Part shown: one piece after another, positions 35,089 to 42,857 of the stretch
How the letters are laid out: every line of letters begins with the position of its first letter
Position numbering within the stretch: position 1 is the first letter of the stretch
Source of the DNA: Oscillospiraceae bacterium
GTDB lineage: Bacteria; Bacillota; Clostridia; Oscillospirales; Oscillospiraceae
DNA: 64,000 nucleotides
Direction: 5' to 3'
Assembly: GCA_017508045.1 (NCBI GenBank)
Contig: JAFVZT010000024.1
Coordinates: 1 to 64,000 of the forward strand
Position numbers and translations under genes: made by a program
Notes under the pieces: generated by a model
Seen by the model: only the letters and a program-made list of their open reading frames with translations
Databases searched by the model: none
Told to the model about the DNA's origin: nothing

Positions 35089-35117
35089 AATTTACCAAAA
35101 ATCGCAAACAATGTCAA
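35089..35117 (-). promoter_or_regulatory. Promoter of crr-ptsI-ptsH-nagE
   Basis: On the minus strand perfect TTGACA (35117-35112), 17-bp spacer, TAAATT (35094-35089). About 80 nt of leader precede crr. No clear antiterminator target or cre box was recognised in this AT-rich divergent region. Confidence 0.75.
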
Positions 35118-35256
35118 CAGAAAAATACAGGTTTTTATTATGTTTTTTGTCAATTTTATCCAATTTTTAGACAAAATCTTCATAGTAAAAAAACGAGAAA
35201 AATGTGGTGGAATATTCGTTTTTTTGTGGTATACTAAAGCAAGGGAGGATGAGAAA

Positions 35257-36183
35257 ATGAAGCGAATATTGGATTGTCAAGGCTCTGATTTTAAGAATAT
35301 GTCCCGTCAGGAATTGCTGGATGCCATTGCAGGCAGCGAGGGGCGCACCGTTATGTGTGAGACAATCGGTGCCATTATGCCTATGCTGGGGGATATCACA
35401 AATGCCGAGTTTGCTGCGGCAATGGGTGCGGATATTCTGCTGCTAAATTTATTTGACGTACAAAATCCCCACATACAGGGGCTTCCCAAAACCCAGCCGG
35501 AGAACGTGATTCGGAAGCTGAAGGAGCTGACCGGCCGTCCCATCGGCATTAATCTGGAGCCGGTGGAGCAGGTGCTGTCCTCTGAAGACCCCAACGAGAA
35601 CATGTGGGCGATGACCGGCGGCAGAAAAGCCACTTTGGAAAATGCAAAAAAAGCCGTAGCTATGGGAGTCAACCTGATTTTGCTCACCGGAAATCCCGGT
35701 ATCGGCGTCACCAACGAGGCCATTGAACAGACCCTGCGGCTGTATAAAGAGGCTTTTGGCGACAAGCTAATTCTGGCCGCAGGAAAAATGCATGCCTCCG
35801 GTATCTTAACAGAAGGCGCGCAAAACATCATCACCCGAAACGATGTTGCTGCCTTTGCCACTGCCGGGGCAGACATTGTTCTTCTGCCTGCTCCGGGAAC
35901 GGTTCCCGGAATTACCGTGGAATATATCCGGGATTTGGTAGATTATGCCCACAGTCTTGGCTGTCTGACCATCACTGCCATCGGAACTTCTCAGGAGGGC
36001 GCAGACGTATCTACAATCCGGCAGCTTGCCCTCATGTGCAAAATGACCGGCACCGACATTCACCACCTGGGAGATGCGGGATACGGCGGTATGTCCCTGC
36101 CTGAAAATATTCAGGCGTATTCTGTTGCGATACGGGGCATCCGTCACACCTATCGCCGTATGGCGGGTTCTGTTAATCGCTGA
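35257..36183 (+). CDS. TIM-barrel protein of unknown function (DUF7916-type)
   Basis: The 308 residues look like a cytoplasmic alpha/beta barrel: GADILLLNLFDVQNPHI near 60, PIGINLEP near 98, GVNLILLTGNPGIGVT near 135, GADIVLLPAPGTVPGI near 205 and a C-terminal Gly-rich GDAGYGGM. Similar proteins are often labelled haloacid dehalogenase-like, yet no HAD motif is present; it reads as a phosphate-binding barrel (DUF7916 is my best guess). It is divergent from the PTS operon, suggesting a role in amino-sugar or sugar-phosphate metabolism. The ATG at 35257 follows GGGAGGATGA; -10 TATACT is at 35230. Confidence 0.7.
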   Translation: MKRILDCQGSDFKNMSRQELLDAIAGSEGRTVMCETIGAIMPMLGDITNAEFAAAMGADILLLNLFDVQNPHIQGLPKTQPENVIRKLKELTGRPIGINLEPVEQVLSSEDPNENMWAMTGGRKATLENAKKAVAMGVNLILLTGNPGIGVTNEAIEQTLRLYKEAFGDKLILAAGKMHASGILTEGAQNIITRNDVAAFATAGADIVLLPAPGTVPGITVEYIRDLVDYAHSLGCLTITAIGTSQEGADVSTIRQLALMCKMTGTDIHHLGDAGYGGMSLPENIQAYSVAIRGIRHTYRRMAGSVNR

Positions 36184-36247
36184 ATTCGTTTTGTCTTTAT
36201 TATTTTATGTTTTTATATTCTGGGATATTTTCATTTTTGGGAAGGAC

Positions 36248-36290
36248 ATCAAAAAGCGCAGCACGCCGATGGCATGCTGCGCTTTTTGAT
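36248..36290. terminator. Terminator after the TIM-barrel gene
   Basis: AAAAAGCGCAGCA (36251-36263) pairs perfectly with TGCTGCGCTTTTT (36275-36287), and the flanking ATC/GAT extends the stem. It is symmetrical enough to work in both directions. Confidence 0.88.
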
Positions 36291-36355
36291 ATCCTTATAA
36301 AGATTTATTTTTTAAGAGAATTGCACGCATTGCAATTGCATTGCTGTGTGCCTTT

Positions 36356-36382
36356 TCAGTATACCTATCTCGGGTATACTGA
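36356..36382. repeat. Palindrome near the 3' end of the XRE gene
   Basis: TCAGTATACC (36356-36365) and GGTATACTGA (36373-36382) form a perfect 10-bp inverted repeat with a 7-nt spacer. It lies in an AT-rich gap between convergent genes, 70 bp past the stop of the XRE gene. It lacks a T-tract, so a protein-binding site is as likely as a hairpin. Confidence 0.45.
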
Positions 36383-36452
36383 CTTTTGGATTGAAAAAAT
36401 ACCTTTTATTAAGAAACTAAATAGTGACGACGACAGCTTTTGTTGCCGGTTT

Positions 36453-36671
36453 TTACCTGTTCATTTTAGGATTGTCTGTTCTTCCCAACAGATAGTCAAC
36501 AGAAACCTTGTGAAAATCGGCAATTTTGCAAAGAGTTTGGGTCGGTATATCAATATCGCCCCGTTCATAATTGCTATACACTCGTTGGCTGCAGGACAGA
36601 ATTTCTCCCATTTTTGCCTGAGATAAGTCCTTATCTTCTCTCAGATCCCGGATTCTGCGGTAACAGGGCAT
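36453..36671 (-). CDS. XRE-family DNA-binding regulator
   Basis: A 72-residue protein that is essentially one helix-turn-helix domain: RIRDLREDKDLSQAKMGEIL, SQRVYSNYERGD and the C-terminal FHKVSVDYLLGRTDNP. It has no sensor domain. The ATG at 36671 has AGGTGG seven bases upstream. It is divergent from the GNAT gene, and the shared region carries a TAGCGAA-type palindrome inside the GNAT promoter, so it probably represses that promoter and perhaps its own. Confidence 0.88.
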   Translation of the reverse strand: MPCYRRIRDLREDKDLSQAKMGEILSCSQRVYSNYERGDIDIPTQTLCKIADFHKVSVDYLLGRTDNPKMNR

Positions 36672-36720
36672 AATCACACCACCTGTTTATCAGATGCCGT
36701 TATTATAGCTTAGAAATTTT

Positions 36721-36756
36721 TTCGCTATTGACATTTAGCGAAAAATTCGCTAGAAT
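36721..36756 (+). promoter_or_regulatory. GNAT gene promoter overlapped by an XRE operator
   Basis: Perfect TTGACA (36728-36733), 17-bp spacer and TAGAAT (36751-36756). The spacer holds TAGCGAA-AAA-TTCGCTA (36736-36752), a perfect 7-bp inverted repeat, and another TTCGCTA lies at 36721-36727. A protein bound here would block RNA polymerase. The divergent XRE gene is the obvious candidate. Confidence 0.7.
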
Positions 36757-36804
36757 ATTTTCGATCAACCAGCCAAATACTATCTAAGATGGGGGGAAGC
36801 ACCT

Positions 36805-37302
36805 GTGATTACTGGAGAGCGTGTGGTAATTAAAGGGTTGTCGCGGTCTGTTTCGGCGCAAATTTATAATATCGTCAACAAAGAGGAATTTCGTGAATTG
36901 ACAGGCACGCTGTACCCTGTATCAGAATTTGAACACGAAGAGTGGCTTAAGCGCGCCGCCACAAACCCGGATCAGAAGCTTTTCGGTGTTTTCGACAGGA
37001 AGGCAGACAGCTTTCTCGGAACCATTGGTCTAAAAAATTTCGACCAGAAAAATCGAAACGCAGAGTTGTTTGTCAGCTTGGATTCTCCCGGGGGATACGG
37101 CGCAGACGCTGTACAAACCCTGGTACGCTACAGCTTTTCCCATCTGAATATGCACAAAATATACCTGAAGGTTTTTGCCACCAACGCAAGAGCAATTCAT
37201 TGCTATGAAAAAGCGGGCTTTCAAACAGAGGGCATTTTAAGACAGCATCATTTTGATAACGGACAGTATACAGATGTTTTGATAATGGGCATTCATAGAT
37301 AG
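36805..37302 (+). CDS. GNAT-family N-acetyltransferase (RimJ/RimL-like)
   Basis: The 165 residues have the acetyltransferase layout: substrate region SEFEHEEWLKRAA, GTIGLKNFDQKNRNAELF near 72, the acetyl-CoA loop SPGGYGADAVQTLVRY near 94 and a C-terminal ARAIHCYEKAGFQTEGILRQ segment typical of RimJ/RimL-like enzymes and spermidine acetyltransferases. The start is GTG preceded by GGGGGGAAG. The acceptor is unknown; control by the divergent XRE gene suggests an inducible modification or resistance role. Confidence 0.85.
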   Translation: MITGERVVIKGLSRSVSAQIYNIVNKEEFRELTGTLYPVSEFEHEEWLKRAATNPDQKLFGVFDRKADSFLGTIGLKNFDQKNRNAELFVSLDSPGGYGADAVQTLVRYSFSHLNMHKIYLKVFATNARAIHCYEKAGFQTEGILRQHHFDNGQYTDVLIMGIHR

Positions 37303-37334
37303 AAAAGCAAATGCAACGCACAAGTCCACATCCA

Positions 37335-37374
37335 GTAAAAGAACACCGCGGAGAAATCCGCGGTGTTCTTTTAC
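37335..37374. terminator. Bidirectional terminator between GNAT gene and nupQ
   Basis: A perfect 18-bp stem with GAAA loop (37335-37352 and 37357-37374), A/T-rich at both ends, serves the two convergent genes. Confidence 0.9.
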
Positions 37375-37380
37375 TGTATA

Positions 37381-38328
37381 TTACCGGTCCTCCCGGAAGT
37401 AGGAAAGGCCCAGACTCTGAGGCGGCTGATGCTCTCGCTTTTGCCGCATACTGGTTACGATCAGCACCAGAATGGTAACCACATAGGGAAGCATTTTGAA
37501 CAGCTCCTTGCCGGCAAAGCTGACGCCGGGGATATAGCTGCTGGCCACATACAATGCGCCAAACACAATGGAGCCCAGGATGGCCCAATTGGGCTTCCAC
37601 ACGGTGAAAATAACCAGCGCAATGGCCAGCCAGCCGATGGCATCCACGCAGTACTCCCAGTTGCCGTTGAGGTAATCCATTATGAAGGACAAACCGCCCA
37701 GGCCGGCCACACCGCAGCCTACGCAAGTGGCAGCATACCGGTAAAGAGGCACATTGATACCGGCAGCATCGGCGGTTGCAGGATTCTCGCCCACCGCCCG
37801 CAGGTGCAGACCCACACGGGTCTTGTTGAGTACATAGGTGGTCGTCAGCGCAATGGCCAATGCAAGATATACAAAGATGCCGTAACCGAAAACCAATTTG
37901 CCGAAGGATCCCAGCGCATCTGCAAAAGGAAGGGCTGCGGTAAAGTACTTGCTGCCCTTGGTGAAGATCACAGAAGCCTCGCTGATAATATACTCGGACA
38001 TGCCCACACCCAGGGTGGTGATGGCCAGACCGGTCACATTCTGATTGACACGGAGCGTAACGGTAAAAAAGCTGAAGAGCAGTCCCATCAGAGCGCCGCC
38101 CAACAGTGCGGCAATCAGCGGGATCAGCACAGCTAATACCGGCACCACATTGGAGCCCACGGCGGTAAAGTACATATACTCCGCATAGCAGCCGCAGGCT
38201 GCGCCTACGCACATAACGCCTGGGATGCCCAGATTTAGGTGTCCTGCTTTTTCGGTGATCGTCTCGCCGGTAGAGCCCAGCAGGAAGGTCATACCCAATC
38301 GGATCGCACTAACAAGAAAGGCTATCAT
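37381..38328 (-). CDS. nupQ: BMP-type nucleoside ABC transporter permease (NupQ-like)
   Basis: The 315 residues form a branched-chain-amino-acid/ribose-type permease with 8-9 membrane segments and the conserved GETITEKAGHLNLGIPGVM near 20-38 and VGENPATADAAGI near 197. It pairs with the second permease at 38325. The ATG overlaps the upstream stop (ATGA) and has AGGAG eight bases upstream. Nucleosides are the inferred cargo from the operon's similarity to nupNOPQ. Confidence 0.87.
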   Translation of the reverse strand: MIAFLVSAIRLGMTFLLGSTGETITEKAGHLNLGIPGVMCVGAACGCYAEYMYFTAVGSNVVPVLAVLIPLIAALLGGALMGLLFSFFTVTLRVNQNVTGLAITTLGVGMSEYIISEASVIFTKGSKYFTAALPFADALGSFGKLVFGYGIFVYLALAIALTTTYVLNKTRVGLHLRAVGENPATADAAGINVPLYRYAATCVGCGVAGLGGLSFIMDYLNGNWEYCVDAIGWLAIALVIFTVWKPNWAILGSIVFGALYVASSYIPGVSFAGKELFKMLPYVVTILVLIVTSMRQKREHQPPQSLGLSYFREDR

Positions 38329-39425
38329 TTTACATTCTCCTTTCTGTTTTTGCTTACCACAACACGGTACTGCAGGAAAAACTCACAGCCGATAATGAAC
38401 AGCAGAATGATGCCGGTAACAATATCGGCAATAGAACTGGAAATACGGAAATCTGTAGAAATCTGCTGAGAACCCATTTCCAGAAAAATCAACAAAAACG
38501 AAGTCAGCACCATATAAAGGGGATTGAATTTCGCCAGCCAGGATACCATAATGGCCGTAAAACCGCGGCCGCCCACGGTGGTAGTGCTGATGGTATGGTT
38601 GGTGCCGCCCACCAAAAGCAGGCCGGCAATGCCACAGATAGCGCCGGAGATGAGCATCGTCCGCACCACGACTTTTTTCACATTGATGCCGATGTAGCGG
38701 GCGGTATTCTCACTTTCGCCCACAACGGAGATCTCGTAGCCGTGCTTGCTGTATCTTAAATACACATACACTGCAATGGTCAATACGGCCACCAGCAGAA
38801 CATTCAAAAGATATGCCTTTCCGCCAATCACAGGCAGACCGTACTCAGGCATAGGGGTCAGAACACCGGAGCCGTTCTTAACAAAGGCTTTCAGGAACCA
38901 GGCAACCAACTGGGTTGCCACATAGTTCATCATCAGAGTAAACAGGGTTTCGTTGGTATTCCAATAAGCCTTGAACAACGCAGGAAGCAGCGCCCAGATC
39001 ATACCGGCCAATACGCTGACGACGGTCATAACCACCAGCAGCAGCGCCGTAGGCATCGTGTCGCCCAGGAACATCATCGTTGCAACACAGGCAAGTCCGC
39101 TGATCAGCACCTGGCCCTCCGCGCCGATGTTCCAAAACTTCATTTTAAACGCCGGGGTTACCGCCAAAGAAACACACAGCAGCATTGCCACGCCCTGCAG
39201 CATATTCCAAATACGCCGGGAGGAGCCGAACACTCCGTCCACCATGGATCCGTAAACCTCGATGGGATTGGCTTTAGCCAGAATGGTAATCAGTATGCCG
39301 GATACCAGTATAGCAGCCAGTATGGCAACTGCCCGGACTATAAGTTTATAGTACCAGGTGACAGTGCCCTGATCCCGCTTGACAATGTGCAGCAAGGGCG
39401 TGTTCTTTTTCTCACTTTTCGCCAT
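38325..39425 (-). CDS. nupP: BMP-type nucleoside ABC transporter permease (NupP-like)
   Basis: The 366 residues have a soluble N-terminal 30 residues, then eight to ten membrane segments; FWNIGAEGQVLISGLA and VGESENTARYIGI are typical of this permease group. The ATG at 39425 is preferred over the TTG three codons earlier; AAGGGG lies upstream. It overlaps nupO by 14 bp and nupQ by four, so the operon is tightly coupled. Confidence 0.87.
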   Translation of the reverse strand: MAKSEKKNTPLLHIVKRDQGTVTWYYKLIVRAVAILAAILVSGILITILAKANPIEVYGSMVDGVFGSSRRIWNMLQGVAMLLCVSLAVTPAFKMKFWNIGAEGQVLISGLACVATMMFLGDTMPTALLLVVMTVVSVLAGMIWALLPALFKAYWNTNETLFTLMMNYVATQLVAWFLKAFVKNGSGVLTPMPEYGLPVIGGKAYLLNVLLVAVLTIAVYVYLRYSKHGYEISVVGESENTARYIGINVKKVVVRTMLISGAICGIAGLLLVGGTNHTISTTTVGGRGFTAIMVSWLAKFNPLYMVLTSFLLIFLEMGSQQISTDFRISSSIADIVTGIILLFIIGCEFFLQYRVVVSKNRKENVK

Positions 39426-40962
39426 ATTCTCCAACCCCTTCCTCCTTAGACTTGGTCATCAGCAGACCGATTTCTTCCTTACGGGCGGTACGGCCATCCA
39501 CAATGCCGGTAACCCGTCCGGCATTGATAACCAAAATCCGGTCACACAGCTCCATAAGCACGTCCAGATCCTCGCCCACGAAAATAACAGCTACACCTTT
39601 TTCCTTCTGCCGGTTCAGCAGATTGTAAATGGTATACGATGCGTTCACATCCAGACCGCGAACCGGATAAGCTGCCATCAGAACAGTGGGTGCAGCTGCG
39701 ATTTCACGGCCCACCAGTACCTTCTGTACATTGCCGCCGGAAAGCTGCCGCACAGGGGTGGCCGCGCTGGGGGTAACCACCTGTAAATCTTCAATAATGT
39801 TCAGAGCAAGGTCACGGGGTTCCCGCCGATGCAGGAAGAAGCCGCGGCCCTTTTGATAACTGCGAAGCATCATATTGTCCACAATATCCATATTTCCCAC
39901 AAGTCCCATTCCCAGCCGGTCCTCAGGAACGAAGGACAGCCGCACGCCCAGATCCCGGATCTGCAGAGGATTTTTGTCCCGCAGGTTCTCGGTTTTTCCG
40001 GTTTTGGGATCTTGATAAGTGATATTGCCTTGTGTCAGTTGATGTAAACCGGCAATGGATTCCAGCAATTCCCGCTGACCGGAGCCGGCAATACCGGCAA
40101 TGCCCAAAATCTCACCGGAATATGCCGTGAAGGAAACACCGTCCAGAATAGGGCGACCTTCCTCATTGACACTATGCAGGTCTTCTACCTTCAGACGTTC
40201 CTGAGGGTTCTTGGGCTCGGAGCGCTCAATGCTCAGCTCCACCTTCACACCCATCATCATCTCGGTAAGCACACCTTCCGTGGCATCAGCAGTATTCACC
40301 GTGCCGATATGCTCGCCCCGGCGCAATACCGCCACCCGGTCAGACAGGGACAGCACCTCGTGGAGCTTATGGGTAATGATAATAACGGACTTATTGTCCT
40401 CACGCATGCGGCGCAGAACCGCAAAAAGCTTGTCCGTTTCCTGGGGGGTCAATACTGCAGTAGGCTCATCCAGAATTAAAACATCCGCGCCACGGTAGAG
40501 AACCTTAATAATCTCCACCGTCTGCTTCTCGGAAACAGACATATCCGCCACACGCTTATCCGGGTCGATCACAAAACCGTACCGTTGGGTAATCTCGATC
40601 ACCTTGCGGCGGACATCTGCCAGACGGTAGCGGCCCTCGTCCTCCACGCCCAATGCGATATTTTCACAGGCTGTGAACACATCCACCAGCTTAAAATGCT
40701 GATGGATCATACCGATCTTATAGGCAAAAGCATCCTTGGGCGAAGCAATGGTCACTTCCTGCCCGTCCACAAATATCTGGCCCTCATCCGGGTAATAGAT
40801 TCCGGCCACCATATTCATCAGGGTGGTTTTGCCGGAACCGTTTTCGCCCAAAATGGCCAGGATTTCGCCCTTGTAAACCTCTAAATCGCAGTTTTTATTG
40901 GCCACCACACGGCCAAAGGTCTTGGTAATGCCACGGCATTCCAGCGCTATAGGTTTTGCCAT
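39412..40962 (-). CDS. nupO: BMP-type nucleoside ABC transporter, double ATP-binding subunit (NupO-like)
   Basis: The 516 residues hold two nucleotide-binding domains. The first has Walker A GENGSGKTT near 38, signature MSVSEKQTVEI and Walker B VLILDEPTAVL. The second has a degenerate Walker A (GIAGSGQRELL near 290), signature LSGGNVQKV, and Walker B altered to TVLMAAYPVRGLD, as is common in this family. The third of three tandem ATGs has the best distance to GGAGG. It energises NupP/NupQ. Confidence 0.92.
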   Translation of the reverse strand: MAKPIALECRGITKTFGRVVANKNCDLEVYKGEILAILGENGSGKTTLMNMVAGIYYPDEGQIFVDGQEVTIASPKDAFAYKIGMIHQHFKLVDVFTACENIALGVEDEGRYRLADVRRKVIEITQRYGFVIDPDKRVADMSVSEKQTVEIIKVLYRGADVLILDEPTAVLTPQETDKLFAVLRRMREDNKSVIIITHKLHEVLSLSDRVAVLRRGEHIGTVNTADATEGVLTEMMMGVKVELSIERSEPKNPQERLKVEDLHSVNEEGRPILDGVSFTAYSGEILGIAGIAGSGQRELLESIAGLHQLTQGNITYQDPKTGKTENLRDKNPLQIRDLGVRLSFVPEDRLGMGLVGNMDIVDNMMLRSYQKGRGFFLHRREPRDLALNIIEDLQVVTPSAATPVRQLSGGNVQKVLVGREIAAAPTVLMAAYPVRGLDVNASYTIYNLLNRQKEKGVAVIFVGEDLDVLMELCDRILVINAGRVTGIVDGRTARKEEIGLLMTKSKEEGVGEYGEK

Positions 40963-41041
40963 CATCATACCTCCACAGCTTCTCTAATTTACATCCGATA
41001 AAGGCAAAGTTATTTTGCCTCTTTCGGACATAAATTACCAA

Positions 41042-41075
41042 GCCCGGGACAGAGCCGGACAGCTCTGCCCCGGGC
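41042..41075 (-). terminator. Hairpin between the binding-protein gene and nupO
   Basis: GCCCGGG-ACAGAGC pairs with GCTCTG-CCCCGGGC around a short loop, without a strong T-tract. In binding-protein transporter operons such a structure raises the level of the first gene's mRNA over the rest; that role is inferred. Confidence 0.5.
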
Positions 41076-41089
41076 AAAAATTGCAGGGA

Positions 41090-42298
41090 TTAGAACTTTT
41101 CGTTCAGACGGGTAATGCCGTCGATCTTCAGATCAAAGTAAGGAGCCGACTGGGTCTTGGACTCCTCGAAAATACCGTTGATAACATTGTCGCCGGTAAC
41201 AGTCTTACCCTCAACAGTGAAATTCTTGGTGTCGAAAACCTTGACCTTACCGGACTTCAGGTCTTCAACAGCAGCCTTCAGAGCCTTCAGAGTATCCTTG
41301 GCAGCAGCCTTCTCGTTGATGCCGGTCAGCACAACAGATCCCTCAGCGATGCCGCCGCACCAGTCGGTGTCGATCTTGGCACCGGTGTTGGCACACTTGA
41401 TGATGTAGGCAAAGTAAGGAGCCCAGTTGATACGGGAAGAAACGATGAAGGTCTCGGGGCAAGCCTCAACGGTAGCGCCGTTGTAGGAAACGTTAGGAAC
41501 GCCTGCAGCTTCGCAAGCGCCGGGAGCTCCCATAGAGTCAGCATGCTGGCTGATCAGGACGCACTTTCTTGCGATCAGAGCCTCGGCGGCATTCTGCTCT
41601 TCAACAGCATCATACCAGGAACCGGTGAACTGAACTTCCATAGTGACGGAAGGACATACGGACTTGGCGCCCAGGTAGAAGGAAGAGTAGCCGGAGATAA
41701 CCTCAGCGTAGGTGAAAGCACCGACATAGCCCATCTTAGCCTGGTCTGCGGTAATCTTGCCGCTGGCGATCATCTCATTGAGCTTCATACCTGCTGCGAT
41801 ACCGGCAAGGTAACGGCCTTCGTAGATGGAAGCAAAAGCATTGTGATAGTTGGGCTGGTTCTCCAGGTGAGCCTTGTAGCCGGTAGCGTGGCAGAACTCA
41901 ACATTGGGGAAATCCTTGGCGGCCTTCAGCATAAAGTCTTCGTGGCCGAAGGAGTTTGCGAAGATAACCTTACAGCCCTGATCCACCAGGTCAGCAGCAG
42001 CTTCGTAGCATTCGTTGCCTTCGGGAACATTGATCTTGATGATATACTGGTCCTTGGTCAGACCCAGTGCCTTAATAACCTCGTCAGCTGCATCCAGGAA
42101 GTTCTTATCGTAGGTGGACTTCTCGTCGTGCAGGCAGATGAAGCCGATCTTGAAATCAGCCTTGACTTCAAAATCCTTCGTAATTTCCTTGACGCCCAAG
42201 GGAGACTCAGTCAGCGCGTCGGTGCTGCTGTTGTTGCCGCAGGCAGCCAAGCCCAGAGCCATGACAACCGCCAGCAGCAATGCCAGAAATTTTTTCAT
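41090..42298 (-). CDS. nupN: BMP-family substrate-binding lipoprotein
   Basis: The 402 residues start with a lipoprotein signal (LGLAAC, Cys20) and belong to the BMP/PnrA (basic membrane protein) family, which binds purine nucleosides. Recognisable parts are KIGFICLHDEKSTYDKNF near 50 and GHEDFMLKAAKDFPNVEF near 118. It is the extracytoplasmic receptor of the downstream ABC transporter and the first gene of the operon, with AAGGAGG upstream. Confidence 0.9.
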   Translation of the reverse strand: MKKFLALLLAVVMALGLAACGNNSSTDALTESPLGVKEITKDFEVKADFKIGFICLHDEKSTYDKNFLDAADEVIKALGLTKDQYIIKINVPEGNECYEAAADLVDQGCKVIFANSFGHEDFMLKAAKDFPNVEFCHATGYKAHLENQPNYHNAFASIYEGRYLAGIAAGMKLNEMIASGKITADQAKMGYVGAFTYAEVISGYSSFYLGAKSVCPSVTMEVQFTGSWYDAVEEQNAAEALIARKCVLISQHADSMGAPGACEAAGVPNVSYNGATVEACPETFIVSSRINWAPYFAYIIKCANTGAKIDTDWCGGIAEGSVVLTGINEKAAAKDTLKALKAAVEDLKSGKVKVFDTKNFTVEGKTVTGDNVINGIFEESKTQSAPYFDLKIDGITRLNEKF

Positions 42299-42380
42299 TT
42301 GTTGTTCCTCCTTAATTTTTATACAGAATGTATTTTAGCTAACCGGAATCAACATCTAAAACACAAACTCTTACTATAAG

Positions 42381-42409
42381 AAAATACCATATTCGACGGC
42401 AAAAGTCAA
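42381..42409 (-). promoter_or_regulatory. Promoter of the nucleoside transporter operon
   Basis: On the minus strand TTGACT (42409-42404), 17-bp spacer, TATTTT (42386-42381), about 80 bp upstream of the lipoprotein start. A second -10-like TATAAT lies farther upstream (near 42480), so another start is possible. Confidence 0.55.
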
Positions 42410-42531
42410 GAAAGGATAACGGAAAAGTATCCGGAATCTGTATGATAATGACCCACACAGATGCCTGTGAAAGCATTATACCACACAATTACAAAAATGT
42501 ATCGAAAGTGTGGCAAAATATACGATTTTTC

Positions 42532-42560
42532 TTGACAGAGCTTTCCGCTTTGCATATAAT
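42532..42560 (+). promoter_or_regulatory. Promoter of the T-box-trpB unit
   Basis: Perfect TTGACA (42532-42537), 17-bp spacer, perfect TATAAT (42555-42560). It drives the T-box leader. Confidence 0.88.
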
Positions 42561-42566
42561 GAGTTA

Positions 42567-42833
42567 AACCGATGAGGAAGAGTAAGTAAGTTTTATCTGT
42601 CTTTCTTCAGAGAGCCCCGGAGGGTGGAACCGAGGCGAAAGCAATAAGACCGAATGGACTTCCGAGGGCAATCAGAACGGATAATCCCAGTATGTGCGCC
42701 GGAGCAGACACTCCGTTAAAAACCGTCAGCGTATGAAGTACGCACTAAGAGGGCGCGTTTGCGTCAAGCCGGGTGGCACCGCAGGAATGGTATCCTGTCC
42801 CAGCAAAGGATTTGCTTTGGGGCGGGTTTTTTT
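42567..42833 (+). promoter_or_regulatory. T-box riboswitch, tryptophan-specific
   Basis: The leader has the T-box landmarks in order: GATGAGGAAGAGTAAGTAAG at the 5' end, AGAGAGCC and GGGTGGAACCGAGG of stem I, the specifier region GAATGGACTTCCGAGG with codon UGG (42655-42657), the T-box GGGTGGCACCGC (42771-42782), and a terminator hairpin followed by seven T (42827-42833). UGG pairs with the tRNA-Trp anticodon. Uncharged tRNA-Trp should stabilise the antiterminator and turn on trpB when tryptophan is short. The specifier agrees with the gene it controls. Confidence 0.95.
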
Positions 42834-42857
42834 CGTCCCAAGAAAGGAGTATATACA

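Noticed and set aside
37073..38212. 379-codon open frame overlapping nupQ on the same strand
   Set aside because: It is an alternative frame of nupQ running into the GNAT gene; Arg/Cys-rich with no domain, whereas nupQ has clear permease motifs.
42404..42530. Purine riboswitch upstream of the nucleoside transporter operon
   Set aside because: Considered because of the cargo; the minus-strand leader has small hairpins but not the conserved purine-aptamer junction sequences.
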